From Endozoicomonas sp. NE40 (GTDB taxonomy: Bacteria; Pseudomonadota; Gammaproteobacteria; Pseudomonadales; Endozoicomonadaceae), in NCBI RefSeq assembly GCF_040549045.1, contig NZ_JBEWTB010000002.1:4018501-4082500 (forward strand): DNA of 64,000 nucleotides, written 5' to 3'. This document shows, piece after piece, positions 50,676 to 60,090 of this stretch (position 1 is its first letter; each line of letters opens with the position of its first letter). A program made the position numbers and the translations under genes. A model generated the notes under the pieces. That model did no database searches. It saw only the letters and a list, made by a program, of their open reading frames with translations, and was not told the DNA's origin.

Positions 50676-51680
50676 ATGATTGAAGCAGATCGATTGATAT
50701 CAGCGGCACCGCGCCCTGTTGAGGAAGCACAGGATCGGGCGATCCGTCCGGTTAAGCTGGCAGACTATGTAGGTCAGCCAAAAGTTCGCGAACAGATGGA
50801 AATCTTTATTCAGGCCGCTCGTCTGCGTCAGGATGCCCTGGATCATACCCTGATTTTTGGCCCGCCCGGACTGGGTAAAACCACGTTATCTCATATTCTT
50901 GCCAATGAAATGGGCAGTAATATTCGTTCCACGTCAGGGCCGGTACTGGAAAAAGCAGGGGATCTGGCAGCGCTTCTGACCAATCTGGAACCCAACGATA
51001 TTCTTTTTATTGACGAGATTCACCGTTTGAGTCCCGTGGTTGAAGAGGTGTTGTACCCAGCCATGGAAGACTATCAGCTGGATATTATGATCGGTGAAGG
51101 ACCCGCTGCCCGCTCTATTAAACTGGATTTGCCTCCGTTTACTCTGGTGGGGGCTACCACCCGGGCCGGTTTGCTGACGTCACCACTGAGAGACCGGTTT
51201 GGTATCGTTCAGCGGCTTGAGTTCTACAGTATTGAAGACCTGACGCATATTGTGGTGCGTTCTGCCGGAATACTGGGAGTGGATATTGAAGAGGTGGGGG
51301 CCAGAGAAATTGCCAGACGTTCCCGTGGTACTCCTCGTATTGCTAACCGGTTGCTGCGCCGGGTGCGTGACTTTGCGGAAGTGAAAGGCAGTGGCCTGAT
51401 TGACGAGTCTACGGCAGATGCTGCACTAAATATGCTGGATGTTGATGCCAGTGGTTTTGACCATATGGACCGGCGCCTGCTGCTGGCTATGATTGAGAAG
51501 TTTGATGGTGGCCCGGTCGGGGTAGACAGTCTGGCAGCGGCCATCAGCGAAGAACGCGATACCATTGAAGATGTACTGGAACCTTATCTTATCCAGCAGG
51601 GCTACATCATGCGCACACCTCGTGGCCGGATGGTCACCAGGCATGCCTATACGCATTTTGGTCTGAGCGGCGAAGAGTAA
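50676..51680 (+). CDS. ruvB: Holliday junction helicase ATPase RuvB
   Basis: A 334-residue AAA+ ring motor that drives branch migration with RuvA. Walker A is IFGPPGLGKTTLSHIL, Walker B is DILFIDEIHRLSPVVEEVLYPAMEDY, sensor 1 is FTLVGATTRAG, and the C-terminal winged helix ends RTPRGRMVTRHAYTHFGL. Standard length. A GGGGG/CCCCC terminator hairpin follows 16 bases after the stop. Confidence 0.97.
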   Translation: MIEADRLISAAPRPVEEAQDRAIRPVKLADYVGQPKVREQMEIFIQAARLRQDALDHTLIFGPPGLGKTTLSHILANEMGSNIRSTSGPVLEKAGDLAALLTNLEPNDILFIDEIHRLSPVVEEVLYPAMEDYQLDIMIGEGPAARSIKLDLPPFTLVGATTRAGLLTSPLRDRFGIVQRLEFYSIEDLTHIVVRSAGILGVDIEEVGAREIARRSRGTPRIANRLLRRVRDFAEVKGSGLIDESTADAALNMLDVDASGFDHMDRRLLLAMIEKFDGGPVGVDSLAAAISEERDTIEDVLEPYLIQQGYIMRTPRGRMVTRHAYTHFGLSGEE

Positions 51681-52005
51681 CCGTTGTTGATCTGTCAGGG
51701 GGACTTCTGCCCCCTGCGAACATTTCTGAGAGTCAGAAGCCTCTTCACTTTTCATAGCCTTTCCTGCACTTCTATTGATACCCGTTTTTTTGTCGATCGG
51801 ATTAAATTCAATTGGCTGGAGTCCCGTTAACTGTCTATGTTGTGACTTGACCTCAATTTGTAGTCAAAGGACGCTGCGTACGGGCAGGCGACTGTTTCTT
51901 TAGCTGCAACAATATCTTCTGCTCATTGCAGGCAGTTTCTCCGCTGGGGGAATGATGTATTAAGGCTGGAACAGAATCCGGGGCGCAAAACGTATCAAAC
52001 GATTT
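51681..52005 (+). other. Spacer between ruvB and the hybrid kinase gene
   Basis: 325 bases with no gene. It includes the ruvB terminator hairpin and A+T-rich sequence with no palindromic operator that I can see. The kinase start codon is preceded by TTAAGGCTGGAAC with no strong ribosome-binding site. Confidence 0.5.
51696..51716 (+). terminator. Hairpin after ruvB
   Basis: CAGGGGG pairs with CCCCCTG across ACTTCTG. No long T-run follows, so the stem may act with Rho or as a partial terminator. Confidence 0.6.
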
Positions 52006-55000
52006 ATGTCTACTTCAATCAGGCAAAAGATTACGTTATTTACCCTTGCACCTGCTGTGGTTTTCTATAGCCTGGTGACGGCTGTGTATCTTTATTTCAC
52101 CTTTCACGCCGCTTCTGTGGAAATCAGTCGCAGTCATCTGGAACAGAGCCTTCGTTATGCCAGTGTCATCGACGGACATTTGCAGGAAATACATCTGGCG
52201 GGTAAGAGCCTGGGGCTGTTGCTGGATCAGCAACCTTCATCGGATAACCTGAGTGCAGTGCCTGTGAATGCATCCAGGTTATTGGGAAATGCGCGACTGG
52301 TGCTGGGGGTTGGGCTGATTTTTCCTGCACAGCCGGAAAAAAATCGTTACTGGAGTAAACGTGCAGACCAGTTTTCCAAAATGCCTGACCATTATTCCGT
52401 CCCCGGCCTGCCTGAAGCGCTTTTACAGGAATATCTTAGTGGGCAACGAGTAAAACCGAACTGGTATGTTAACCGTGTTTCCAGCCAGCCTGCGGTGTTT
52501 CGCTCTACTTATATGGTGCCGGTATGGTTTCGTGATGGTGCCTTTGCTGTACTGCGGATTGATATTGACGGCTCACTTTTAACGGCTCCATTGATCTGGG
52601 CAGACACAAAAACCCGGCTGGTCATACTCGACCGGGAGGGTATTACGGTTTACGCCAACAGTATTTCTCTGGAGAAGAACAGGGAGCTGCGCACTTTTAT
52701 TAACAGCGGTCCCTGTGATGGTTACAGCCAGATCAACGTGACCCGTGAAGATACCGGTGAACTGGTTGATTTTATTGCCCGCCCCATTAAAACCCATTCA
52801 GGTAAGCCGCCCTGTGCTGTTTTTGATGAGGCATTCCGGCGGGTGACGGATAACAGGCAGTCTATTAATTTCAGGGTGGAGGTGCGCGGAGTAAAGAAGT
52901 GGGTCACTGCGACCCCAATTCCTGCTACCGGCTGGTATTTCAGTATCAGCATTCTGGAAGAAAGCATCCTGCAACCCATTGTTCGTCAGGCGGTGATCAG
53001 TGTTGGCCTGATTGCGCTGGTGTTGATTCTGACCATATTTTGCCTGTGGACGGTATCCGGCCTGATTACGCGCCCACTGAACAGGTTGAAGTCACAGATG
53101 AACGAATTTGCTACGCCTTATGGTCTGAATTCGGATGATAGTAATTGTGATGAAGCGGCCAGTCTGGATTACAGCTTTAATATGCTGTTGCAGAGACTGC
53201 AGGATCGTGAGCGGTCGCTGCAAAAAGCCAGGGCGAACAATATTGGTCATCTGGTTCAACAGCTCAAAGGCCAGTATTTTTATTTTAATCTTGATTCGGG
53301 CGGAGTCGTGACTTATGTCAGCCCTTCTATCAAGGCCATCCTTGGTTATGGTGAGCAGGAGTTTGCCGGCAGGATGCACCAGTTTCTGTCACCTTCCAGC
53401 TTGAACCGGGAATTTTCCGATAAGCTTTCAGCGCTGGTATCCGGTCAGTGGGAGGAAGCCTTTGAAGTGGAAATGGTGCATAAGGACGGCAGTATCCGCC
53501 GGGTGGAGTTGTTCTGTACGACTCATGAGAAGCCGGTAACGGTAGCCGGTGAAGACTGTGCAGGATCCGGACAGGTGCCGGTTGTTATTGAGGGGATGGC
53601 GAATGATATTACAGAACGCACTAACGATACCGAGAAGTTCAGGCAGCTGATTGCATCAGCTCCGGATGCAACAGTGATTTGTAATCAGGACGGTATTATT
53701 TCACTGGTTAACCGAAAGGTCACGGAGCTGTGTGGCTTTATCGAGTCACAGCTGGTGAACATGCCTCTGGCTTTGCTGGTGGCTCCTGAACGACGCTATG
53801 AAGAACCCCTGCTGGCTCCGGTTGATCCTGCCAGACCTGAATACCATTGTGTTGAAGAGTACCTTACAGAAGGGATAACCGAGTCAGGGCGTCGTTTTCC
53901 CATGGAGGTGTCCAGCAATGTGCTGGAAACGGCAGAGGGAAAGCAGATTTCCATTGTTCTGAGGGATATCACGGAGCGCAAGCGCATTGAAGGAGAGCTG
54001 GTTCAGGCCAAGACCAGTGCGGAACAGGCCAGTCAGGCCAAGTCACTGTTTCTGTCCAATATCAGTCACGAATTACGCACCCCACTCAATGGTGTGCTGG
54101 GTTATGCGCAGTTGCTGCAGGCAGACGCCCGGGTGCCGGAACGTTATCGGGATACTCTGTCTTCACTGGAAGAGTGTGGGCTGCACCTGATGACGTTGAT
54201 TAACGATATTCTGGATATGACCAAAATTGAGAGCAGTGGTATTGAACTGGACTCTCAGCCTTACGTGCTTGAGAGTATGTTGAGCACCGTACAGGCAAAC
54301 GTTAAGGAAGTTGCTCGTTCAAAAAAGCTGGCTCTGGACGTGGATGTTGACCCGAATATCAGCCCGGAAGTAATCGGTGACAGCGTGAAGCTGCGGCAGG
54401 TATTGATCAATCTGATGGGTAATGCCGTTAAATTTACCGACAATGGCAGTGTTATGCTGCGGGTGAACAGAGCGCGGAGACGGCTCAGCTTTGCCGTGAT
54501 AGATACTGGTCCGGGTATCAGTGTAGCGGATCAGGCCCGGCTGTTTAAGCCCTTTGGTCAACTCAAATCCGGGCGTAAGCAGGGAGGAACCGGACTGGGG
54601 CTGGCGATCAGCTACCGTCTGGTTAAGGCAATGGGTGGGGAGTTGAAGGTGTCCAGCCAGTTGCATCGCGGCAGTAAATTTTACTTCAGTATTCCTTATT
54701 TGCCGGTAACGGTGGATACAGGATTGGCTGTAGAAAATGAGCCGGAGCAGCCCGGAGCTCCAGAGGATTATCATAATCGACGCATTCTCGTGGTCGATGA
54801 CAGCGAAACCAATCGGGATATGCTCAGTAACGCCCTGCGCAGTGCGAACTTTACAGTAGAAGAGGCTGCGGATGGGGCTGAAGCTGTCGAGCAGTGCAGA
54901 CAGTACCATTATGATCTGGTGTTAATGGACCTGAAAATGCCGGTCATGGACGGCCTGACAGCAACCCGGCTGATTCATGAGCAACCGGATAACAAAACGC

Positions 55001-55440
55001 TCAGTGTGATAGCAGTTTCAGCCAGTGTGTCGGACACGACCCGTGAGAGCATTGGCAGTGCTGGAGTGTGCGACTTTATCAGCAAGCCCGTCTGCTTCAG
55101 TGAACTGTTCAGCAAAGTATACCGCTGGATAGGGGAGGGTACTGATATTCAGCACAGCAAAACCTGCGACACCGATTATACTGACGTGTCGCTGGAAGGT
55201 GTTGAAATGATGCTGTCGAGTATTTCTGCCTGTCTTGACATCGGTGATGTCGGTTCTCTGAACGATCTGGCAGAACAGTGGTCAACAGATAAGGGCCTGG
55301 GGCATTATCCGGGACAGATCATGCAAAGCTGTGGAGCGCTGGATCTGGCCGGGTTGGAAAGCATCAGGGAAGAATTACTGGGTCGAGCTGCTGATCGACC
55401 AGAAGAGGTCAATAATGATGAATTACACAGAGAGACCTGA
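52006..55440 (+). CDS. Hybrid sensor histidine kinase / response regulator
   Basis: A 1144-residue membrane kinase. A helix at about residues 12-32, a periplasmic dCache-like sensor (about 35-325), a second helix (about 328-350), HAMP (about 351-405), two PAS domains (about 415-540 and 543-665), and HisKA with His688 in SNISHELRTPLNGVLG are visible. The ATPase has NLMGNAVKFTDNG, DTGPGIS and GGTGLGLAIS. A receiver follows at about 925-1045 with Asp975 in LVLMDLKMPVMDG. The last 100 residues are not a recognised Hpt domain, so phosphate must pass to a separate Hpt protein or be withdrawn. The signal is unknown. Its 3' end overlaps the next gene by 26 bases. Confidence 0.92.
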   Translation: MSTSIRQKITLFTLAPAVVFYSLVTAVYLYFTFHAASVEISRSHLEQSLRYASVIDGHLQEIHLAGKSLGLLLDQQPSSDNLSAVPVNASRLLGNARLVLGVGLIFPAQPEKNRYWSKRADQFSKMPDHYSVPGLPEALLQEYLSGQRVKPNWYVNRVSSQPAVFRSTYMVPVWFRDGAFAVLRIDIDGSLLTAPLIWADTKTRLVILDREGITVYANSISLEKNRELRTFINSGPCDGYSQINVTREDTGELVDFIARPIKTHSGKPPCAVFDEAFRRVTDNRQSINFRVEVRGVKKWVTATPIPATGWYFSISILEESILQPIVRQAVISVGLIALVLILTIFCLWTVSGLITRPLNRLKSQMNEFATPYGLNSDDSNCDEAASLDYSFNMLLQRLQDRERSLQKARANNIGHLVQQLKGQYFYFNLDSGGVVTYVSPSIKAILGYGEQEFAGRMHQFLSPSSLNREFSDKLSALVSGQWEEAFEVEMVHKDGSIRRVELFCTTHEKPVTVAGEDCAGSGQVPVVIEGMANDITERTNDTEKFRQLIASAPDATVICNQDGIISLVNRKVTELCGFIESQLVNMPLALLVAPERRYEEPLLAPVDPARPEYHCVEEYLTEGITESGRRFPMEVSSNVLETAEGKQISIVLRDITERKRIEGELVQAKTSAEQASQAKSLFLSNISHELRTPLNGVLGYAQLLQADARVPERYRDTLSSLEECGLHLMTLINDILDMTKIESSGIELDSQPYVLESMLSTVQANVKEVARSKKLALDVDVDPNISPEVIGDSVKLRQVLINLMGNAVKFTDNGSVMLRVNRARRRLSFAVIDTGPGISVADQARLFKPFGQLKSGRKQGGTGLGLAISYRLVKAMGGELKVSSQLHRGSKFYFSIPYLPVTVDTGLAVENEPEQPGAPEDYHNRRILVVDDSETNRDMLSNALRSANFTVEEAADGAEAVEQCRQYHYDLVLMDLKMPVMDGLTATRLIHEQPDNKTLSVIAVSASVSDTTRESIGSAGVCDFISKPVCFSELFSKVYRWIGEGTDIQHSKTCDTDYTDVSLEGVEMMLSSISACLDIGDVGSLNDLAEQWSTDKGLGHYPGQIMQSCGALDLAGLESIREELLGRAADRPEEVNNDELHRET

Positions 55441-55936
55441 ACACAGATATTGGCTGTATGGTGTCTTACTAATACTGACCATGCTGGTCGGTGGTTGCAG
55501 CAATAATGTTCGGGTGGACGCCCAGCCAACGGCTCCCGGTGTCTTTGGGGATGGCTTTTCGCTGTCTGAAACATCCTGCCACAGAGTCACGAGTGGGACT
55601 GCTGAACTGCCGATTGACCAGTACCATGCCGGGCTGTGTTATGAGCGGGGTGTCGGAGTGCCAGTCTCTATGGAGCAGGCTTTCAAGTACTACACTATGG
55701 CTGCCCGCTGGGGCATTCCTGAAGCTCAGGAAGCCCTGAGACGTTATGACCAGCCGGTGCCGCAGGCGGATATGCTGCAGCGCCAGCAGGGTATGGAGCA
55801 GAGGTTGCAGCAGGACCGGCGTAATGAAAACCTGCAGAAACTTGAGCGTGAACACATTGATGCCATTCGATGGCGCGATTACCATTACGCACCTTATCAT
55901 TACCATCACCGCCGGCGGTGCCACTGGTGCTACTAA
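55415..55936 (+). CDS. Sel1-repeat lipoprotein with His/Arg-rich tail
   Basis: A 173-residue lipoprotein: the signal and lipobox are LILTMLVGGC, then Sel1-like repeat sequence YHAGLCYERGVGVPVSMEQAFKYYTMAARWGIPEAQEALRR, a Gln/Arg-rich helix, and an odd C-terminus, HYAPYHYHHRRRCHWCY, which could bind metal or be unstructured. The ATG at 55415 (AGAGG upstream) lies inside the kinase gene, so the two are translated together. It may act in the envelope with that signalling system. Sel1 proteins usually mediate protein-protein contacts. Confidence 0.7.
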   Translation: MMNYTERPEHRYWLYGVLLILTMLVGGCSNNVRVDAQPTAPGVFGDGFSLSETSCHRVTSGTAELPIDQYHAGLCYERGVGVPVSMEQAFKYYTMAARWGIPEAQEALRRYDQPVPQADMLQRQQGMEQRLQQDRRNENLQKLEREHIDAIRWRDYHYAPYHYHHRRRCHWCY

Positions 55937-56030
55937 TGTATTAGTGGCACTAATGAGTGTTTCTGCAGAGTCTTTCAAGGTTTTCAGCGATCTGGTTTAA
56001 TGACCTAACTGAGTATATGAGTACACTGTC

Positions 56031-56471
56031 GTGAGTTCTGACGCCTCTTTTTCTATCCTTCAGCGGGTTTATTACGAAGACACTGATGCTGCCGGTATTG
56101 TTTATCATGCCAACTACCTCAAATTTATGGAGCGCGCCCGTACTGATTTGTTGCGACATATTGGTGTGGGACATCAGGTTATGAGTGAGCTGGGCAGAGT
56201 ATTTGCAGTGACCAGTGCTGATGTACGTTTTCGTCGCCCGGCCAGACTGGATGACGAAGTGTCTGTGACCGTAGAAATTTCTGAAGTAAAGCGGGCCAGT
56301 CTTGTTTTTCGCCAGTCCGTCCTGCTCAATCAGGGGCTGGTTAATGAGCAGGTACTGTGTACCGGAGAGTTTGTTGTCGCCTGTCTCGACAGCGCTTCAA
56401 TGAAGCCTGCCAGTATTACAAAAGCCTTACGGAGTCTATGCCTGAATGTCACCAACACGTCACAGGTTTGA
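56031..56471 (+). CDS. ybgC: Acyl-CoA thioesterase YbgC
   Basis: A 146-residue hotdog-fold thioesterase, the usual first gene of the tol-pal operon: RVYYEDTDAAGIVYHANYLKFMERARTD, with the catalytic Asp19, then FAVTSADVRFRRPARLDDEVSV. It acts on short-chain or phospholipid-related acyl-CoA and binds acyl carrier protein. The GTG at 56031 is the likely start. The operon order ybgC-tolQ-tolR-tolA-tolB-pal-cpoB is intact here. Confidence 0.95.
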   Translation: MSSDASFSILQRVYYEDTDAAGIVYHANYLKFMERARTDLLRHIGVGHQVMSELGRVFAVTSADVRFRRPARLDDEVSVTVEISEVKRASLVFRQSVLLNQGLVNEQVLCTGEFVVACLDSASMKPASITKALRSLCLNVTNTSQV

Positions 56472-56518
56472 TGGTATGATACACCCTATTTTTAAATTAA
56501 CTGCAAGCGAGGTAATCG

Positions 56519-57217
56519 GTGGCTGATAGCATGTCCATGTGGTCGCTGATCAGTAATTCCAGCTGGATTGTGCTGTTAGTACTGCTGATGCTGGTTGCGG
56601 CTTCTGTCGTTTCCTGGGTGATGATTGTCCAGCGTGGTTTGTTGATTCGTAACGCTCAGCAAAGCATGCTCGAATTTGAGGATCGGTTCTGGTCTGGTAT
56701 GGACCTTTCCCAACTGTTCCGTGAATTGCAGGATAACGGCAGTCCGGACGGAGGTCTGGAGAGTATATTCAAGGCAGGTTTTCGGGAGTTCAGTCGCTTG
56801 CGCAGCCAGGGAACCTCGGATGCGGATGCCATTATGGAAGGCACGCAGCGAGCCATGCGGGTTGCCATTTCCAGAGAACAGGAGAAGCTGGAAACCCACC
56901 TGCCGTTTCTGGCCAGTGTCGGCTCAACCTGCCCTTACGTCGGCCTGTTTGGAACCGTTGTCGGGATCATGAACTCGTTCCGTGGGCTGGCCCAGGTACA
57001 ACAGGCGACGCTGGCTTCTGTTGCCCCGGGTATTGCTGAAGCTCTGATGACTACGGCGGTTGGCCTGGTCGCAGCCATTCCGGCCGTTGTGGCTTATAAC
57101 CGTTATGCGTCGCGGGTTGATGCCCTGCTTGCCAGCTATGAAACCTTTGCCGATGAGTTCCACAGTATTCTGCATCGTAAGGTTCACAGCCGTTCCAATC
57201 GACCAGAAGCGGGCTGA
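56519..57217 (+). CDS. tolQ: TolQ, Tol-Pal motor subunit
   Basis: A 232-residue inner-membrane protein forming, with TolR, the proton-driven motor that energises TolA. One membrane helix is at about residues 14-36 (WIVLLVLLMLVAASVVSWVMIV) and two more are at the C-terminal half (LASVGSTCPYVGLFGTVVGIMNSF and IAEALMTTAVGLVAAIPAVVAYN). It starts at a GTG with GAGG upstream. It overlaps none of its neighbours but is spaced 14 bases from tolR. Confidence 0.95.
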   Translation: MADSMSMWSLISNSSWIVLLVLLMLVAASVVSWVMIVQRGLLIRNAQQSMLEFEDRFWSGMDLSQLFRELQDNGSPDGGLESIFKAGFREFSRLRSQGTSDADAIMEGTQRAMRVAISREQEKLETHLPFLASVGSTCPYVGLFGTVVGIMNSFRGLAQVQQATLASVAPGIAEALMTTAVGLVAAIPAVVAYNRYASRVDALLASYETFADEFHSILHRKVHSRSNRPEAG

Positions 57218-57231
57218 GGAGACTACTGTCT

Positions 57232-57675
57232 ATGGCGCGCTCCAGAACAGGTCGCAAAGTGATGTCGGAAATCAATATGGTTCCGTTTATCGACATCATG
57301 ATGGTATTGCTGGTTGCCTTTATGGTCAGTGCTCCAATGCTGACCCAGGGGCTGCAGGTCGACCTGCCAAAAACAACCAGTCAGGTAATCCCCCTGGAAG
57401 AAGATATTGAAGCGTTGATTATTTCAGTCAAGGCGGATGGTGAGTACTTCATTGATCTGGGGGCAGAGCGGGAAGCTGCAAAAGGACTGGATGTGATTGC
57501 TGAAAAGGTGGGTAAGGTGTTGTCTGCCAGCCCCCGTACCCAGGTGTTGATCAAGGGAGATCGCAAGGTGGCTTATGGCTCTGTGATTGAGTTAATGGCA
57601 GGACTGCAGTCAGCCGGTGTCGAAAATGTCGGACTGATTACTGATCCGGCGGAACTGGATCGGCAAGGGAACTGA
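57232..57675 (+). CDS. tolR: TolR, Tol-Pal motor subunit
   Basis: A 147-residue ExbD/TolR-type protein. The single helix is MVPFIDIMMVLLVAFMVSAP with the essential proton-handling Asp (MVPFIDIMMV). The periplasmic domain includes QVDLPKTTSQ-type sequence and VLIKGDRKVAYGSVIELMAGLQSAG. It binds peptidoglycan and locks the TolQ channel. It is 12 bases before tolA. Confidence 0.95.
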   Translation: MARSRTGRKVMSEINMVPFIDIMMVLLVAFMVSAPMLTQGLQVDLPKTTSQVIPLEEDIEALIISVKADGEYFIDLGAEREAAKGLDVIAEKVGKVLSASPRTQVLIKGDRKVAYGSVIELMAGLQSAGVENVGLITDPAELDRQGN

Positions 57676-57687
57676 CGGCTGCTGCTG

Positions 57688-58551
57688 ATGAAAAAAGTAT
57701 TGAACCGGATACTGGGCAAGGTTTTTCGTAAAGCAGTCTTTCGTGGCTACAGCTTTCCAGTTGTAGTGTCGCTTCTGTTACACGCCTCATTGTTACTGGT
57801 ATTAAGCACCAGCTGGTCGGTTGAGCGTCAGTTGAATATTGTTCCACCCCGCAATATCAAGGCGAGTTTGGTTGAGGTGGCACAGCCTGCCCCGCAGCCC
57901 CGACCTCAGGTAGACGAGTCTGCTCGCAAAGCCCGGGAGGCTGCTGAGCGCAAGCGTCAGGAAGCGATTCGGGAAGAAAGGCAGCGTCGTCAGGCAGAAG
58001 AAAAACGGCAGCGGGAAATTGCCCTGCGCAAAGAGCAGGAGGCCCGGGAAAAAGCGAAAAAAGAAGAGGAAGCGCGTAAGGAACGGGAACGTCAGCGCAA
58101 GCAGGAAGAAGAACGAAAGCGACAGCAGGAAGCTGAGCGTCAACGCAGGCAGCGGGAAGAAACCCTGCGCCGGCTGGAGCAGGAAAGAATCCAGAGAGAA
58201 CAACAGGAAGCGGCAGCCCAGCAGGCGGCGGAACAGGCTGAGAAAGATGCGGCAGAGGTTCGCTATTACAGCGAGTTGCTGAATAACCTCATTGTTAATA
58301 ACTGGAACCGTCCGCCCAGCGCCCGCAATAATATGACCGCATTGCTGCAGGTTACCCTGTCGCCATTTGGTGACCTGCTGGAAGTTAAGCTGCTGGAAGG
58401 CAGTGGCAGTGACTCTTTTGACCGGTCTGCGGTACAGGCAGTACAACGTGCAGCCCCATTTCCAGAGTTAAAAGAGCTGGATCGCAGAATTTTTGATGCC
58501 AACTTCCGACGCTTTAATTTCAGATTCAGGCCAGAGGATCTAGTTCGATGA
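57688..58551 (+). CDS. tolA: TolA, trans-envelope energy transducer
   Basis: A 287-residue protein with a helix at about residues 14-35 (FPVVVSLLLHASLLLVL), the TolQR-binding S-x3-H-like LLHASLLL motif, a long Lys/Arg/Glu/Gln-rich helical domain II (about 70-195; for example KKEEEARKERERQRKQEEER), and a compact TonB-like C-terminal domain (about 195-287, RYYSELLNNLIVNNWNRP and PFPELKELDR) that contacts TolB and Pal. It overlaps the alternative tolB start by 4 bases (ATGA). Confidence 0.93.
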   Translation: MKKVLNRILGKVFRKAVFRGYSFPVVVSLLLHASLLLVLSTSWSVERQLNIVPPRNIKASLVEVAQPAPQPRPQVDESARKAREAAERKRQEAIREERQRRQAEEKRQREIALRKEQEAREKAKKEEEARKERERQRKQEEERKRQQEAERQRRQREETLRRLEQERIQREQQEAAAQQAAEQAEKDAAEVRYYSELLNNLIVNNWNRPPSARNNMTALLQVTLSPFGDLLEVKLLEGSGSDSFDRSAVQAVQRAAPFPELKELDRRIFDANFRRFNFRFRPEDLVR

Positions 58552-58616
58552 CTCGTTTGATGACTCGCTCGATAAATACGACACCGAGCCACTTTGACCC
58601 AGGGAGGGGGTGCTAT

Positions 58617-59957
58617 ATGACAACCGTCAGATGGTTTGCGGCCTTTGCCCTGCTGCTTCTGGTTCAGCTAGCCCTGGCAATGCCAGCAAGGGCTGAGCTG
58701 ACCATTGAAATTACCCATGGTAATGATCGTGCGGTGCGTATGGCTGTGGCACCGTTCAGTTTTGACGGCAAGACGATTCTGCCAGAAGATATGGCAGGAA
58801 CCATCAGTGATGATTTGCGACTCAGTGGCCTGTTTGATCCTCTGAAGCGGGATGATATGCTCAGTTTTCCCAGCAAAGAGTCCAATGTGTTCTTTCGTGA
58901 CTGGAAGGTACTTGGGGCTTCTTATCTGGTTATCGGCCAGGTTAGCCAGAGCAGCGGTCAGTATACGGTTGAATATCAGCTGTTTGATGTACTGCGCCAG
59001 CGTTCTATTCTGAAAGGGCAGGTTCGGGGCGTTGAAAGCCAGCTGCGAACCATGGCGCATACCATCAGTGATGCCGTCTACGAAAAAATCACCGGCATTC
59101 CGGCCGATTTTTCAACCCGCTTAATGTATGTGACTGCCCAGAGGCACAGCATTGATAACACCGATTATCAGTTAAACTATGCCGATGCCGATGGAAAACG
59201 GGCGCGTGTTATCGTTCGTTCCAAAGAGCCTATTCTGTCGCCTGCCTGGTCGCCAGATGGCCGCCGTATTGCTTACGTGTCTTTTGAAGCGGGTAAGCCT
59301 GCTATCTTCCTGCAGGAACTGGCAACAGGCAAACGACAGAAATTAACTGATTACAAGGGGTTGAACAGCTCGCCGGTGTTCTCTCCGGACGGTAAAAAAG
59401 TAGCCCTGGTACTCTCCAAAGATGGTAATCCGAATATTTATGTCAAGGACCTGGCTTCCGGCAAACTGAGTCAGCTGACCCGGCATTTTTCTATTGATAC
59501 TGAACCGGACTGGATGCCGGACGGCAACAGCATTGTATTCACCTCGAACCGGGGTGGCAGTGCGCAGATTTATCAACTGGATGTTAAACACTTGTCTGAT
59601 GGTTCTGTTGAGCCAGTGGGCAACCCCCGTCGCCTGACGTTCAAGGGGCGTTTCAATGCGCGGGCAAAAGTCTTCCCGGATGGTAAATCGCTGGCCCTGG
59701 TACACAAGGGGCAGGGCGCAGCCGAATTTAACATTGCAATTCTTGATCTGGACACCAATCGCCTGAGGTTGCTGACATCTGCACAGCTTGAAGATTCGCC
59801 CAGCGTTTCTCCGGGCGGCCGACGGCTGATCTATGCTGTTCAGGGGGGGAAGAATGGTGAACTGGGTATTGTCACTGCGGATGGTAGGGTAAAATACCGC
59901 CTGCCGTCGGCGACTGGTGATGTCCGGGAACCAGTCTGGGGGCCTGCGGTTAGGTAA
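58617..59957 (+). CDS. tolB: TolB, periplasmic beta-propeller
   Basis: A 446-residue periplasmic protein: a signal peptide (FAALLL-type core, cleaved near MPARAEL), an N-terminal TolA-binding domain (TIEITHGNDRAVRMAVAPFSF) and six WD40-like blades, each with a SPxWSPDG/SPVFSPDG/TEPDWMPDG motif, ending EPVWGPAVR. It binds Pal. The ATG at 58617 has GGGAGGGGG upstream. An ATG at 58548 overlapping the tolA stop is also open but adds 23 residues before the signal peptide. Confidence 0.95.
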   Translation: MTTVRWFAAFALLLLVQLALAMPARAELTIEITHGNDRAVRMAVAPFSFDGKTILPEDMAGTISDDLRLSGLFDPLKRDDMLSFPSKESNVFFRDWKVLGASYLVIGQVSQSSGQYTVEYQLFDVLRQRSILKGQVRGVESQLRTMAHTISDAVYEKITGIPADFSTRLMYVTAQRHSIDNTDYQLNYADADGKRARVIVRSKEPILSPAWSPDGRRIAYVSFEAGKPAIFLQELATGKRQKLTDYKGLNSSPVFSPDGKKVALVLSKDGNPNIYVKDLASGKLSQLTRHFSIDTEPDWMPDGNSIVFTSNRGGSAQIYQLDVKHLSDGSVEPVGNPRRLTFKGRFNARAKVFPDGKSLALVHKGQGAAEFNIAILDLDTNRLRLLTSAQLEDSPSVSPGGRRLIYAVQGGKNGELGIVTADGRVKYRLPSATGDVREPVWGPAVR

Positions 59958-60090
59958 ATGCCGTAAAAAAGTAGTTGTGTGTGTCGCGTTTGTTGCGGTG
60001 TGGGCTAGTCCCGTGTAAAGGGTTCTGATACTGTACTGCAACAATCTAACTAACATCCAACTAACCAACATTAAACAATTGGAGTCTGTA

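Noticed and set aside
58019..58446. Several long frames overlapping tolA domain II
   Set aside because: The repetitive Lys/Glu/Arg/Gln sequence of tolA opens all frames; they are compositional artefacts.
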